Shown: positions 32,201 to 40,370, numbered from the stretch's first letter. The stretch: DNA of 64,000 bases from an uncultured Lachnospiraceae bacterium (GCA_910579395.1 CAJTUC010000022.1:1-64000), one strand, 5' to 3'. Made by a program: numbers and translations. Notes: generated by a model from the sequence alone, not told the origin.

Positions 32201-33983
32201 TACGCTTTCCTATATTTTAAGCGATCTTGCATCTATCTCGAATGTCATGAGTCCTTATATGGAGGAAGCGTTGAAGCAGGTGGATGTAGAACTGGATTAT
32301 GTAATTGCCGATCTGGAGGATGTTTTTTCCAGGCTGGATTCCGCTTTTGACAGAGTGCGTTCAACGGTGGTCTATGTGACCGGTAAGTTTGATATTCAGT
32401 TTACGGAATTGGGTTCTGAAATGGATGAGTCCATTAACGGTCTGTTCGATCAGCTGAATGCGATTACGACCTATGCGGGCCAGATCAATGATGACCTCGA
32501 TGTTCATTCCGATATTTTGGAAGCGGATATGCACGCGGTAAATGATCAGATCAATTTTATTTTTCAACTTTTTGTAGAACGAATTGATGATGTGGAGGAA
32601 CTGTATTTTGACGGAGACGGCTATGAGGATATTTCGGATGAAGATATCGATGCCAGTACGGCCGGCAAAGTAGAGCGTTCTGTTAACAACGGTGTTGTAA
32701 AGGGCGATATCAATGTCGGCGGAATCGCCGGTTCAATGGCAATTGACGAAGAGGACCCGGAAGGAAACGCGGCCGGAAGTGTGAATCGTTCCTTCGGAAG
32801 CCGCTATCTGACGAGATGCATTCTGGCCGGCTGCGAAAACAACGGACAGATTACCGTCAAAAAGGATGGTGCCGGCGGAATTGTAGGCTATATGAATCTT
32901 GGCATTGTGACAGACTGTGAAGCATACGGCAGTGTGGAGAGTACGGAAGGGGAATACGTCGGCGGTATCAGCGGGGAATCCCTGGCTTTGATCAGAAACT
33001 GCTGGTCGCTGACTTCCCTGAAAGGTTCCCGGTATGTCGGTGGGATCGCCGGCGCCGGTACGAAGATTCAAAACTGCCATGCGATGGTCCTGATTGATGG
33101 CGAGGCGGTGCGAAAAGGTGCAATTGTCGGCTGGCTGGAAACCGAAGAAGACGAACGAATAGGATTTAGTGAGGATATAAACGGCAATTTCTTTGTCGGC
33201 GGTACATTGCGCGGTATCGATGATGTGAGCTATGCCGGTATTGCCGAGCCTGTCACTTATGAGGAATTGCTGGCGGTAGAAGGAATTCCCCTGCAGTACA
33301 GACATTTGCAGCTGACTTTTATCGCAAACGACAAAGTGGTAGACCGGATTGAAGTAAAGTATGGAAAAGCGCTTTCGGAAATCGAATTTCCTCAGACGCC
33401 TCCTGTTCCGGGAAGCTATGGAAAATGGCCGGATGTTACGGAAATGAAGATGATTGGAAACATTACGCTGGAAGCGGAATACAGCGACACGATTACGACG
33501 CTGACCAGCGTTGAAAAAGGAACTGTGGCAGTGGACAATGTTGAGGAAAATCCGGATAAACCATATGCGTATATCGAGGGAATCTATACGGATGATGCTG
33601 TCCTGTCTGCTTTAGTCACGGAATATACGGCACAGCAGACGAAAGAGGAAATGAATCAGAAGGCGGAATCCGCTGTTTATGAAATTCGTGTAGAGAATGG
33701 CGGCCTGTCCGATGATACTGTATCCAGTGTGAGACTTTTGAATCCTTATGGTAAGATCAGAACCGTATTCGGCCTCGTTGATGGAACATGGCAGGAAATC
33801 AGCTATAAGGAATATGGTCAGTATATTCAGGTAAAAATGGCAGGTGCGTCGGCTTCTTACTGCATTGTATCGGGAGACAGGGCAGGATTCTGGATGTGGT
33901 ATGCTGCAGGCGGAGCAGCAGCTTTGCTGCTGATCGGGATTGCGGTCATGCGAAAACGCGGGAAACAGAAAGGAAAAGTATGA
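29199..33983 (+). CDS. Giant GLUG-repeat, coiled-coil surface protein anchored at C-terminus
   Basis: Exported protein of 1594 residues. After a long signal region (to about 60, ending AFAAE) come GLUG-type repeats (about 150-370; units like GGIVGEN, GGIAGGN, GGIVGRQ), a coiled coil (375-460), a beta domain ending in MPSGNVVVKAEF, an acidic low-complexity linker (600-757) with 7-residue repeats QTxSNGG, a second MPAADVDVAVSF domain, a long coiled coil (940-1134), a second GLUG block (1160-1307), a tail domain and a C-terminal membrane helix (about 1564-1585) with a basic end. There is no LPXTG motif. The ATG overlaps the MMPL stop (ATGAATAG) after GAGGAGG. The form suggests a fibre or adhesin displayed with, or exported by, the MMPL protein; the function is not known. 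Confidence 0.85.
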   Translation: MNRQKSVIKGIKKYLSRRKLLSQKNDLSKNYYRIVSMLMLPVLVMTFVSENVAFAAEEKKEETQEKEAETETGVDGAAAVENALLQAEGEMAAVSAEGKEVINVRTAEELLAVAEKCDTDVWSADKLIELQEDISLAGIDFEPIAVFAGTFNGNGHTISDFHYVGSGYADGFFRYIAPTGIVQNLTISGWVKTENEEKCTGGFCGINGGWILECTFSGRVEGKSETGGIVGENESTGTISTCSVIGSVTGYDRAGGIAGGNYGTIRNCTNKAGINSDSSWLEEADESGLEWLLEDIEERKLISGTDIGGIAGYSKGLLINCNNEGVVGYEHNGYNIGGIVGRQSGQVFFCNNNGQVYGRKDVGGIVGQMEPHISVEEAESLSEAVQRLHDLVDIFLNDAGKTQDTVNADFDILRSHSDEALKNADSIANKTTDFIDDNISAVNEAADRMRYCMEQIPYIADDVSSAIDSMNETADALGRVADVLDLNGKAGDTVYDETAHTRLSLVSGVGGDVYTNSALPAEGETVTLSVVSEEGYRLSYISAADASKTTIELTMLSDTEYAFVMPSGNVVVKAEFVYDGSVTSDAGDGSVSVVVPSASSRNDGSSLGSQTDSNGGQTDSNGGQTNSNGGQTNSNGGQTNSNGDQTNGNDGQTNNNISQTGNNGAGLDADGNASTDGTDESDNGDSGAENPDDRTDDAGNEPESNSEDLDGGRDDAGSEQPDESVEDSNGTAEEVSDSDNEADAGDVAHDVAALDDGKIGADHQFRKLVNATDALNGAEYTITVLKNGDTESTVSAHADDVVVVNVQPDSGCQASIHITAGGGEISFTEKMEGRAYQFIMPAADVDVAVSFVKAGVIVESNAGGKADYTVSGSKLTLQVRPNAGYAEKDHPTVVDSAGSQLMISRKSAGAYVYEVDMTSANPPVRVKITFTASTDSAAVSASRDNLSENVSLLKTQMQSVSDTMSKIDQLVSGKTLDDIKNDEELIGYILDLAQDLSDAGNTLSYILSDLASISNVMSPYMEEALKQVDVELDYVIADLEDVFSRLDSAFDRVRSTVVYVTGKFDIQFTELGSEMDESINGLFDQLNAITTYAGQINDDLDVHSDILEADMHAVNDQINFIFQLFVERIDDVEELYFDGDGYEDISDEDIDASTAGKVERSVNNGVVKGDINVGGIAGSMAIDEEDPEGNAAGSVNRSFGSRYLTRCILAGCENNGQITVKKDGAGGIVGYMNLGIVTDCEAYGSVESTEGEYVGGISGESLALIRNCWSLTSLKGSRYVGGIAGAGTKIQNCHAMVLIDGEAVRKGAIVGWLETEEDERIGFSEDINGNFFVGGTLRGIDDVSYAGIAEPVTYEELLAVEGIPLQYRHLQLTFIANDKVVDRIEVKYGKALSEIEFPQTPPVPGSYGKWPDVTEMKMIGNITLEAEYSDTITTLTSVEKGTVAVDNVEENPDKPYAYIEGIYTDDAVLSALVTEYTAQQTKEEMNQKAESAVYEIRVENGGLSDDTVSSVRLLNPYGKIRTVFGLVDGTWQEISYKEYGQYIQVKMAGASASYCIVSGDRAGFWMWYAAGGAAALLLIGIAVMRKRGKQKGKV
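31026..31193 (+). repeat. 21-bp tandem repeats inside the giant surface protein gene
   Basis: Eight 21-bp units (31026, 31047, 31068, 31089, 31110, 31131, 31152, 31173). The first five are almost identical and the last three increasingly diverged. Each encodes seven residues of the form QTxSNGG. Being a multiple of three, gain or loss of units would change linker length without a frameshift. Confidence 0.92.
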
Positions 33984-34010
33984 GAAAAAAGCATAAGCGG
34001 TAAAAGTGAT

Positions 34011-34034
34011 AAGGGGGCGGTAAGCCCCCTTGTT
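34011..34034. terminator. Terminator after the giant surface protein gene
   Basis: AAGGGGGC pairs with GCCCCCTT across a 5-nt loop, followed by GTTATGT. It overlaps the last base pairs of the convergent Rpn-like gene, whose stop codon begins at 34033. Confidence 0.75.
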
Positions 34035-35181
34035 ATGTAAGTTCACCGACTGCTATGCCATGTGTCTTTAACAATGCGCGCAGCTTTATGTTTTCTGAGT
34101 TGGCTGCCAGAAGCTGGGAATCTTTCTTTTGCAGTTTTAAATTCAGCAGGGCGGTTTCGTCCTGCAGTTTCTTTTCGAATTCAGCTGTCATTTTGCCAGT
34201 CAGTTTAGCGGTAACTTCGTTGGTTACTTTAGTGGTAACTTCATTGGTTACTTTAGCGGTAACTTCGCTAGTCACTTTAGCAGTCACCTCACGCGTCACC
34301 TTGGCGGTCACGCGTTCTGTTATCTGGTCTTCCATATCGCTGTAGGAAGGAATGATTGGCGTCAGCATTTTCGTTACCTCCTCATGTAGTTTCGGATTTT
34401 GTATGAGTATCTGGTCGGCAGCCATCCGAATATAATTGATATAATCTTTGTATTGCCGTTGTGTAATATATTTTTCTAAAAGTTCGTCTTTTAATATAAT
34501 TATAATCTCATTTACGAACACTGTCAATTCTTTTTGCGTTACGGGATTTCTTTTTACATTGAGGCGTGGGCGGAAGCGCAGGAGCGTAAAAGGAAGAAAA
34601 AGTGTCAGGTGATTTTCACGAATCTGTTGGAGCGAATAGTTCTGAACTTTGACGATTGTAACGATATACAGGATTTGCGATGTGTTGGAAAGGTGGATTC
34701 TGCAGGTGCTTTTTTCTGAAACGGTGCCGTTACTGTCGAGATGTAAAATGATGGAGGCAGGAAAGCGGAGAGTATAGGGAATGTTCCTATCTGCATCAAT
34801 GTCCTGTGCGGCATTCGTCTGTTTTTCTTTCGAGATGCCATATAGAAGCGCGATATGGGTATCGTATTCAAACATACGGAAGGACATGTATTCATCCTTT
34901 CTGGTTTGACATTCCAGATGATAGAGATCTGTTCCGGCAATCCGCATGACGACATCGGCAAAAATGGAAGAAAGATTTTGAGGAGTGGCTTTTCCGGGCG
35001 CAGCATATTCTGCTGCGAGCAGTTCCACCGAAGTATCTTTCGGATATTCTTTTCCAAAAATATGCTTCAAAAGTGGAAAAAGCTGTTCGGGCATATGATG
35101 AATGATTGATTTGAGAATGCTGTCCCATAATTTTTGGGCAGGCGGAGAAGAGAATTGGCTGTGCATAGAATTGCTGTTCAT
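34033..35181 (-). CDS. Rpn/PD-(D/E)XK nuclease family protein
   Basis: Protein of 382 residues resembling the Rpn family of recombination-promoting nucleases, often called putative transposases. The N-terminal 120 residues have a D-x(n)-ExQ nuclease core: FADVVMRIAGTDLYHLECQTRKDEYMSFRMFEYD. A helical region follows (about 230-290). From about 290 there are 8-residue repeats (EVTAKVTN-like) and then a coiled coil. The start at 35181 is chosen for GAAAGGG about 9 nt upstream; an ATG at 35247 would add 22 residues. No terminal inverted repeats or target duplication are seen, so this is a resident nuclease-like gene and not an insertion sequence. Confidence 0.82.
   Translation of the reverse strand: MNSNSMHSQFSSPPAQKLWDSILKSIIHHMPEQLFPLLKHIFGKEYPKDTSVELLAAEYAAPGKATPQNLSSIFADVVMRIAGTDLYHLECQTRKDEYMSFRMFEYDTHIALLYGISKEKQTNAAQDIDADRNIPYTLRFPASIILHLDSNGTVSEKSTCRIHLSNTSQILYIVTIVKVQNYSLQQIRENHLTLFLPFTLLRFRPRLNVKRNPVTQKELTVFVNEIIIILKDELLEKYITQRQYKDYINYIRMAADQILIQNPKLHEEVTKMLTPIIPSYSDMEDQITERVTAKVTREVTAKVTSEVTAKVTNEVTTKVTNEVTAKLTGKMTAEFEKKLQDETALLNLKLQKKDSQLLAANSENIKLRALLKTHGIAVGELT
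34204..34320 (-). repeat. 24-bp tandem repeats in the Rpn-like gene
   Basis: About five 24-bp units start at 34204, 34228, 34252, 34276 and 34300. On the coding strand they give 8-residue repeats of the type EVTAKVTN. The unit nearest the 5' end of the gene is the most diverged. Repeat number can vary without a frameshift. Confidence 0.88.
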
Positions 35182-35522
35182 AAAACGGACCCTTTCATGA
35201 TGCGGCAGGATAAAAATCCTGTAATCGATAACAAAATAGACAGGCAAAAGCCCTACAGATTATTATAAAAAGACATCGTTACTTTTTACGAAATAAAGTA
35301 TAACATTTTAAAAAGAAAAAAGCAATGTTTTTCTGATAAATCATCAAAAAGGAAGAAAAAGACTTTTATGAAGGATTTCATAAAAAAACTCCATAAAAAT
35401 TTTATGGAGTTCTGTGAAAACGTATTCTCAATGACTTTTTATCAGCCTGCGACATTTGGGCCGCAGGCCCAATATTCGCAAGACGAATAAATTCGTCTAT
35501 GAAAAGTCTTTGATTTTTTAAT
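35182..35522. other. Gene-free 341-bp region with several hairpins
   Basis: No coding sequence is supported. It holds the leader of the Rpn-like gene, a hairpin TTTTATGAA with TTCATAAAA near 35366-35387, an exact hairpin ACTCCATAAAA with TTTTATGGAGT at about 35389-35412, and a three-way hairpin element at 35430-35512. Confidence 0.7.
35430..35512 (-). repeat. Three-way hairpin element (variant C)
   Basis: Outer stem GACTTTT (35433-35439) with AAAAGTC (35502-35508) encloses GCCTGCG (35445-35451) with CGCAGGC (35462-35468) and AGACGAAT (35481-35488) with ATTCGTCT (35491-35498). It has the same outer-stem-plus-two-hairpins plan as the A and B copies but unrelated sequence. It follows the stop of the hemolysin III gene on the minus strand. 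Confidence 0.55.
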
Positions 35523-36173
35523 CTATGCTACATACAAATACATAAAGATAAAATGACAAATGCTTCCGCCCATAACGAATAGATGAAAAATCTCATGGGA
35601 ACCGAAATACTGATGTCTGCTGTTAAAGAGCGGCAGCTTTAAAGCATAGATGACACCGCCCGCCGTGTAAATAATACCGCCGGCCAACAGCCAGAGAAAA
35701 GCGCTGTGGGGCAGCGTGTTCCATAATTGTCCAAAAACGCCGAGGCAGACCCATCCCATGGCGATGTAAATGACGGAAGAAAACCATTTCGGGCAGGTGA
35801 TCCACAAAGCCTTGACCAGCATTCCGATGACAGCGATCGTCCAGACAACGGCTAAAAGCGTGTATCCAAGCCGGCCGCCGAGAACGATCAGGCAGACAGG
35901 GGTATAGGAGCCGGCTATCAGCACGAAAATCATCATGTGATCGATTTTGCGGAAAATCTTTAAAATCCGGTCTTTGACAGTGACGCTGTGATAGAGTGCA
36001 CTTGCGCCGTATAATGCGATCATGCTGAGCATAAAGACCGCCATTGCAAAAAATGCGGTAAAGCCGTCCGAAACGGCCGCTTTTATCAAAAGGGGTGTGG
36101 AAGCAAAAACTGCCAGCATCATGCCGATAAAATGAGTAATAGCGCTTCCGGGTTCACGAATTGTTATTTGCAT
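35523..36173 (-). CDS. Hemolysin III family membrane protein
   Basis: Seven-helix membrane protein of 216 residues of the HlyIII/PAQR family (YqfA/TrhA-like). It shows the conserved metal-ligand pattern: SALYHS with an early His, FRKIDHMMIFVLIAGSYTP with Asp-His, and a C-terminal SHEIFHLFVMGG with two more His residues. These are features of the CREST/PAQR hydrolase-like superfamily. In bacteria, members affect membrane fluidity homeostasis; true haemolysis is rarely shown. It is transcribed divergently from the second two-component module. Confidence 0.93.
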   Translation of the reverse strand: MQITIREPGSAITHFIGMMLAVFASTPLLIKAAVSDGFTAFFAMAVFMLSMIALYGASALYHSVTVKDRILKIFRKIDHMMIFVLIAGSYTPVCLIVLGGRLGYTLLAVVWTIAVIGMLVKALWITCPKWFSSVIYIAMGWVCLGVFGQLWNTLPHSAFLWLLAGGIIYTAGGVIYALKLPLFNSRHQYFGSHEIFHLFVMGGSICHFIFMYLYVA

Positions 36174-36226
36174 AATATCTCCTCCTTCTCTTCATTTTAC
36201 AGAAAACACATGAAGAAACACGACAA

Positions 36227-36243
36227 GTAGTTTTAAAAACTAC
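36227..36243. promoter_or_regulatory. Palindrome in the divergent region before the second two-component module
   Basis: GTAGTTTT faces AAAACTAC across one base. It lies between the hemolysin III gene and the response regulator gene. Downstream, near 36306-36346, are CAAAT-type repeats at 10-11 bp spacing that could be a response-regulator site. Confidence 0.45.
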
Positions 36244-36427
36244 ATATGATATATATTAAATCTACACCTTATAATATGCAAAGTCAATATAAAAGATACA
36301 ATCTTTGCAAATTCCTGCAAATTTTCAACAAATCTTCACAAAATCTAAAAAGAATGACGTGTAAAATGGTTTGTGATAAAATGTTTCTGGCTGGAAATGT
36401 GAAAAACTTTGAAATGAGGATTTAAGT

Positions 36428-37159
36428 ATGGAGTCACACAAAATTCTACTCGTTGAGGACGATGCCGAAATCAGCGAGATGTTAAAAAATTACCTGACTG
36501 CAGAGAACTATGATGTGACCTGCGCTTTTGACGGACAGGAGGCATGCATGCAGTTCGATGCCGCTTCATTCAGCCTCGTGCTTTTGGACCTGATGATACC
36601 AAAGGTAAGCGGCATGGATGTGTTGCAGCATATCAGACGAAGCAATTTTGTCCCGGTCATTATTTTGTCGGCAAAGGATACGGAAACGGATAAAACACTG
36701 GGGCTGGCATTGGGAGCGGATGACTATATTACGAAACCTTTTTCCGTTGTGGAAGTTCTGGCGCGGATTAGGGCGAATATACGCAGGGCGACCCAGTATG
36801 ACGGCGCTTTGGCAGCGGTGCCTTCCGTTTTGGCTTCGAAAAAAACTGCGGATACAGAGGATGTTCTCACTGTAGGGGAATTGACGATGAATTTGTCAGA
36901 TTATACGCTGACTAAAAGCGGAGAGGCGGTGGAACTGACTGCAAAGGAATTTGAAATTTTGAAACTGTTCATGCAGAACTCCAAAAAGGTCTACACAAAG
37001 GAGCAGCTCTATTCTCTTGTGTGGAACGATGCCTATCTGGGGGATGAAAATGCCGTTAATGTGCATATCAGCAGGTTAAGAAATAAAATCGAGGATGATT
37101 CCCGCAATCCCAGGTATATTTTGACGGTTTGGGGGATTGGGTATAAGTTGGGGAGTTGA
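36428..37159 (+). CDS. OmpR-family response regulator
   Basis: Protein of 243 residues with a receiver domain (Asp11, Asp12, phosphoacceptor Asp54 in LVLLDLMIPKVSG, Lys in YITKPFS) and a winged-helix output domain (about 140-240, ending RYILTVWGIGYKLGS). An extra linker of about 20 residues separates the domains. ATGAGGATTTAAGT precedes the ATG. It heads a regulator-kinase-ATPase-permease set on the same strand. A 152-bp inverted-repeat element separates it from its kinase. Confidence 0.95.
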   Translation: MESHKILLVEDDAEISEMLKNYLTAENYDVTCAFDGQEACMQFDAASFSLVLLDLMIPKVSGMDVLQHIRRSNFVPVIILSAKDTETDKTLGLALGADDYITKPFSVVEVLARIRANIRRATQYDGALAAVPSVLASKKTADTEDVLTVGELTMNLSDYTLTKSGEAVELTAKEFEILKLFMQNSKKVYTKEQLYSLVWNDAYLGDENAVNVHISRLRNKIEDDSRNPRYILTVWGIGYKLGS

Positions 37160-37179
37160 AGGAGAGGTTGGTGGTTCGG

Positions 37180-37331
37180 GCGTCCGGGCAGCGTATCGTT
37201 CCTTTGGAGGCACGCTTGCGCTCCGCGAAAAGACGTAGCGGTACTAAACTCAAAGCCGGTATAACCGTCTTTTCGTTAAGTGCCCACGCTTTTCAAGGGC
37301 CTCCGCCAGGAACGATACGCTGCCCGGACGC
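37180..37331 (+). repeat. 152-bp element with perfect 24-bp terminal inverted repeats
   Basis: Bases 37180-37203 are the exact reverse complement of 37308-37331. GGAGGC (37206-37211) then pairs with GCCTCC (37299-37304), and inside lies CGAAAAGACG (37226-37235) pairing with CGTCTTTTCG (37266-37275). The whole can fold into one long interrupted stem. It sits between a response regulator and its kinase. No obvious target-site duplication is seen at the ends. Confidence 0.9.
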
Positions 37332-37360
37332 TTGAATCAACAGGAAGAGGATATGAGGTT

Positions 37361-38305
37361 ATGAGTTACGAAACGATTTTGTTTTTTCTGCTTCTTTTTA
37401 TCGTACTTTTGCTTGGCATTATTCTTTACCAGCATGTCGCCTTTCGCGTGGGAATGAGGGCGAGGCTTCGGGAGATTAGTGGAAAATTGAAAGAAATCAA
37501 TGATACGGGGAGCGATGAGAAGATTTTTGCTTTTACGGATGTTCCGGAATTGATGGAGCTGATGGCGCAGATGAACAGGCTTTTGGAAAAGCATGTAAAA
37601 ACAGAGGCGGAGCGCCGCCGTTTTGAAATGGCTTCTAAGAAGATGCTTTCCAATATTTCCCATGATATAAAAACGCCTATGACGGTCATTTTAGGTTATC
37701 TGGAAATTCTGCGGATGAACGGCGGGGATTCGGATGAGATGCTGGCAAAGACGGAACGGAAGGCAAAGGATGTCATGGAACTGATCAATCAGTTTTTTAC
37801 TCTGGCGAAGCTGGAATCCGGCGATATGGCGCTCGAAGCTGCCAGCATTGATTTATGCGAAGTCTGCCGCGAAAGTATCCTTGATTTTTATGAGCTTTTG
37901 ACAAAAGAAGATTTTGAAGTCGATATCGCGCTGCCGGAGGCGCCCGTCTATGTGCAGGGGAATCGGGAGGCTGTAGGACGTATCCTGTCCAACCTGATCT
38001 CCAATGTGATTCGTTACGGCGCAGAGGGAAAATATATCGGACTGTCCTTGTGGACAGATGAAAAGTCAGTATTTCTCGCGGTGACGGATAAGGGAAAAGG
38101 AATCGACAAAACTTTTGCGGACAGCGTATTTGAGCGGCTTTTTACAATGGAAGATTCCCGCAACCGCAACATACAGGGAAATGGCCTTGGCCTTGCGATT
38201 GCCCGGAATCTGGCGGTGCAGCTTGGAGGAACCCTTACGTTAGACAGCATTCCCTATGAAAAGACCGTCTTTACGCTCATGCTCCCAAAAGAAAGAAATT
38301 TGTAA
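37361..38305 (+). CDS. Sensor histidine kinase with one membrane helix
   Basis: Kinase of 314 residues. One or two tightly packed N-terminal membrane segments (about 5-28) and almost no ectodomain lead into a coil and the His box MLSNISHDIKTPMTVILGY, with phosphoacceptor His101. An N box (LISNVIRYG) and G box (NGLGLAIARNL) follow. The start at 37361 is chosen because the hydrophobic segment begins there; earlier in-frame codons lie within the inverted-repeat element. The regulator upstream and ABC transporter downstream suggest a bacitracin- or lantibiotic-type envelope-stress module. Confidence 0.92.
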   Translation: MSYETILFFLLLFIVLLLGIILYQHVAFRVGMRARLREISGKLKEINDTGSDEKIFAFTDVPELMELMAQMNRLLEKHVKTEAERRRFEMASKKMLSNISHDIKTPMTVILGYLEILRMNGGDSDEMLAKTERKAKDVMELINQFFTLAKLESGDMALEAASIDLCEVCRESILDFYELLTKEDFEVDIALPEAPVYVQGNREAVGRILSNLISNVIRYGAEGKYIGLSLWTDEKSVFLAVTDKGKGIDKTFADSVFERLFTMEDSRNRNIQGNGLGLAIARNLAVQLGGTLTLDSIPYEKTVFTLMLPKERNL

Positions 38306-38369
38306 GAATTGCGAAACAGTTTTGAAAATCCGGTCTGCTACAATGGGATTTGGAAAGGGGGCAAATAAT

Positions 38370-39302
38370 ATGCCATATATTATACAGACAAATCATCTTA
38401 CAAAGACCATTGGCGGTAAAGAAATCGTGTCGGACGTCAGTCTTCATGTAAAAAAAGGAGAAATCTACGGATTTCTGGGTCCGAACGGGGCCGGAAAAAC
38501 AAGCATCATGAAGATGCTGACGAATCTCTGGAAGCCGACAAGTGGAAGCATCGAACTTTTTGGAGAAATGCTTACGCCGAAATCTTATGAGGTTTTGAAA
38601 CAGATGGGGAGCATGATAGAATTTCCCGTTTTTTATGAACATATGACGGGGTATGAGAATCTCAGGATTCATTGTGAATACATGGGTTATTATCAGCACA
38701 ACAGTATCGAAAACGCGCTTGACATGTTGGAACTTGCGGATGCGGCGGGAAAACAGGTTCGGAATTATTCGCTTGGTATGAAAGAACGCCTCGGTATTGC
38801 CCGTGCCATTTTATGCAGGCCGGAACTTCTGATTCTCGATGAGCCGACGAACGGCCTTGATCCTGCGGGGATGAAACAGCTCCGCAGCCTTTTCAAAAAG
38901 CTTTCTGTAGAGTACGGGATTACCATTATGATTTCCAGCCATATTTTGTCGGAAATTGAAAGTATCGCCGATACGATTGGCGTTATCGCACACGGCAGAA
39001 TGATGCAGGAAATCGGCATGAAAGAAGTTGAGCAGATGAGTCTTGCCTATCTGGAATTATTCGTTTCGGATGTCAAAAGAGCAGCTTTCGTACTGAGTGA
39101 AAAGTCGGGCCTTACGAATTTTAAGATTATGGAAAACGGAGAAATCCGCATCTATGATATGAGTGTTTCCACACAGGAACTGTCGAAGACGCTGATTATG
39201 AATAATGTCGAAGTGACAGCGCTTGGCAGGAAAACCGAAACGTTGGAAGATTATTTCCTGAAGCTGACCTCGGGGACGGATTCGGCAGAGGGCCGGATAT
39301 GA
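38370..39302 (+). CDS. ABC transporter ATP-binding protein (BcrA type)
   Basis: ATPase of 310 residues. Walker A is GPNGAGKTS near residue 40, the signature NYSLGMKERLGIARAL, and Walker B LLILDEPTNGLDPAGM, followed by the switch His in SSHILSEIE. The C-terminal extension of about 90 residues is typical of the BcrA/CcmA group that pairs with ABC-2 permeases in lantibiotic or bacitracin self-protection. AAAGGGGG lies about 9 nt before ATG 38370. It is 64 nt after the kinase and 53 nt before the permease. Confidence 0.93.
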   Translation: MPYIIQTNHLTKTIGGKEIVSDVSLHVKKGEIYGFLGPNGAGKTSIMKMLTNLWKPTSGSIELFGEMLTPKSYEVLKQMGSMIEFPVFYEHMTGYENLRIHCEYMGYYQHNSIENALDMLELADAAGKQVRNYSLGMKERLGIARAILCRPELLILDEPTNGLDPAGMKQLRSLFKKLSVEYGITIMISSHILSEIESIADTIGVIAHGRMMQEIGMKEVEQMSLAYLELFVSDVKRAAFVLSEKSGLTNFKIMENGEIRIYDMSVSTQELSKTLIMNNVEVTALGRKTETLEDYFLKLTSGTDSAEGRI

Positions 39303-39355
39303 GCGTGAAATTGAATTCGGAAACGGGTGTAAATGTTGCAAGTTGAGAAAGGTGT

Positions 39356-40057
39356 GTGATTATTGTGATAAAACTGATCAAACTGGAATGGAAAAAATAT
39401 AACAATGGAAATGGCCTGATTACTGCGGCGCTTATCATGACGGCAATTCTGGCACTTTTTATTGTCGGGACGGCTGGAGAACTGCATTCTGCTGAGACAG
39501 TGGAAATCTATGGAAAAAGTATGATCGATGCGGCAGTGGACATCTTTACCCATATTTCTTATATCATTTTTACGGGCGTCATGCTCGCCATATTCCTGGT
39601 GGGGGCTTATGAGAAAAGAACGATCAACCTGATGTTTTCCTATCCGATCAAACGGCGGAAGATTATGTTGTCTAAAGTGCTTGCCGTGTGGATTTTTAAT
39701 TATATCGCACTGGTTATCAGCAAATTACTGCTTTATGCGGTCCTGCTTACGACAAAGTCCTTTACGCATCTGTCGGCGGCGGATATCCCGATGGGCTCGC
39801 TGACTTTCTGGCTGAATCTTTTCTTGAGTTCTGCCGCAATGGTGAGCATTGCATTTATTGCTTTGCCGATCGGATTGAAGTTCAGATCTTCCAAAGCGGC
39901 TATTGTTGCCGCCGTGATCATTGCCTGCCTGACGCAGGGAAATATCGGCTCCTTTACGCTGGCGGACAGCGTGCCGTTTTATGGTTTCCTGTTCTTGTTG
40001 GCTGCGGTATCGGTTGTTCTGACGGTCTATGATGTGGAAACGAAGGATGTGATGTAG
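39356..40057 (+). CDS. ABC-2 type permease
   Basis: Membrane protein of 233 residues with six helices and no large ectodomain, the usual partner of BcrA-type ATPases. It starts with a short amphipathic segment KLIKLEWKKY, as in lantibiotic-immunity permeases of the MutE/EpiE or BcrB kind. The start is GTG 39356 or GTG 39365, with AGAAAGG just upstream; I kept the first. It ends the second regulator-kinase-ABC set. The substrate is unknown. Confidence 0.85.
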   Translation: MIIVIKLIKLEWKKYNNGNGLITAALIMTAILALFIVGTAGELHSAETVEIYGKSMIDAAVDIFTHISYIIFTGVMLAIFLVGAYEKRTINLMFSYPIKRRKIMLSKVLAVWIFNYIALVISKLLLYAVLLTTKSFTHLSAADIPMGSLTFWLNLFLSSAAMVSIAFIALPIGLKFRSSKAAIVAAVIIACLTQGNIGSFTLADSVPFYGFLFLLAAVSVVLTVYDVETKDVM

Positions 40058-40103
40058 GATTAACAATAGGGGGTGGCGGTCAGGCTTTTGAAAGGCCTGT
40101 CCC

Positions 40104-40370
40104 TCAATCCTCCTCAATCACATGAATCTCCAGATAATCAAAATCAATACTTTCAATAAAATTATCCTGTGTAAAGCGGGTCTTGTCGTGCCGTTTAAAA
40201 TCCTGAATATTGACATCCAGCCAGATTGGCTTGCCGAGGTCGAACTGACAGCATACTTCATCGAGGGCATGAAAGACTTTATGCGTCCTTGTATCATTCC
40301 TGTCGTCACAGATAACGGTATCTTTTAACATATGATTGTTCTGAAATTCTTTAGCCCATAAACGAAACAT
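40104..40370 (-). CDS. Conserved small protein of unknown function
   Basis: Protein of 88 residues starting MFRLWAKEFQNN and continuing DTVICDDRNDTRTHKV, then ending in an acidic EIHVIEED. No membrane segment or known catalytic motif is seen. I recall similar short proteins in related Firmicutes, so I take it as real. The AGAAGGG binding site 8 nt before the ATG supports this, as does the 430-bp gap it fills between genes on the other strand. The fold is unknown. Confidence 0.7.
   Translation of the reverse strand: MFRLWAKEFQNNHMLKDTVICDDRNDTRTHKVFHALDEVCCQFDLGKPIWLDVNIQDFKRHDKTRFTQDNFIESIDFDYLEIHVIEED

Noticed and set aside
34033..35181. Insertion sequence call for the Rpn-like transposase-family gene
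   Set aside because: No terminal inverted repeats, target duplication or companion genes are seen; members of this family are often resident nucleases.
37180..37331. Rho-independent terminator between regulator and kinase
   Set aside because: The arms are far longer than a terminator stem, the loop is over 100 nt and no T run follows the right arm.
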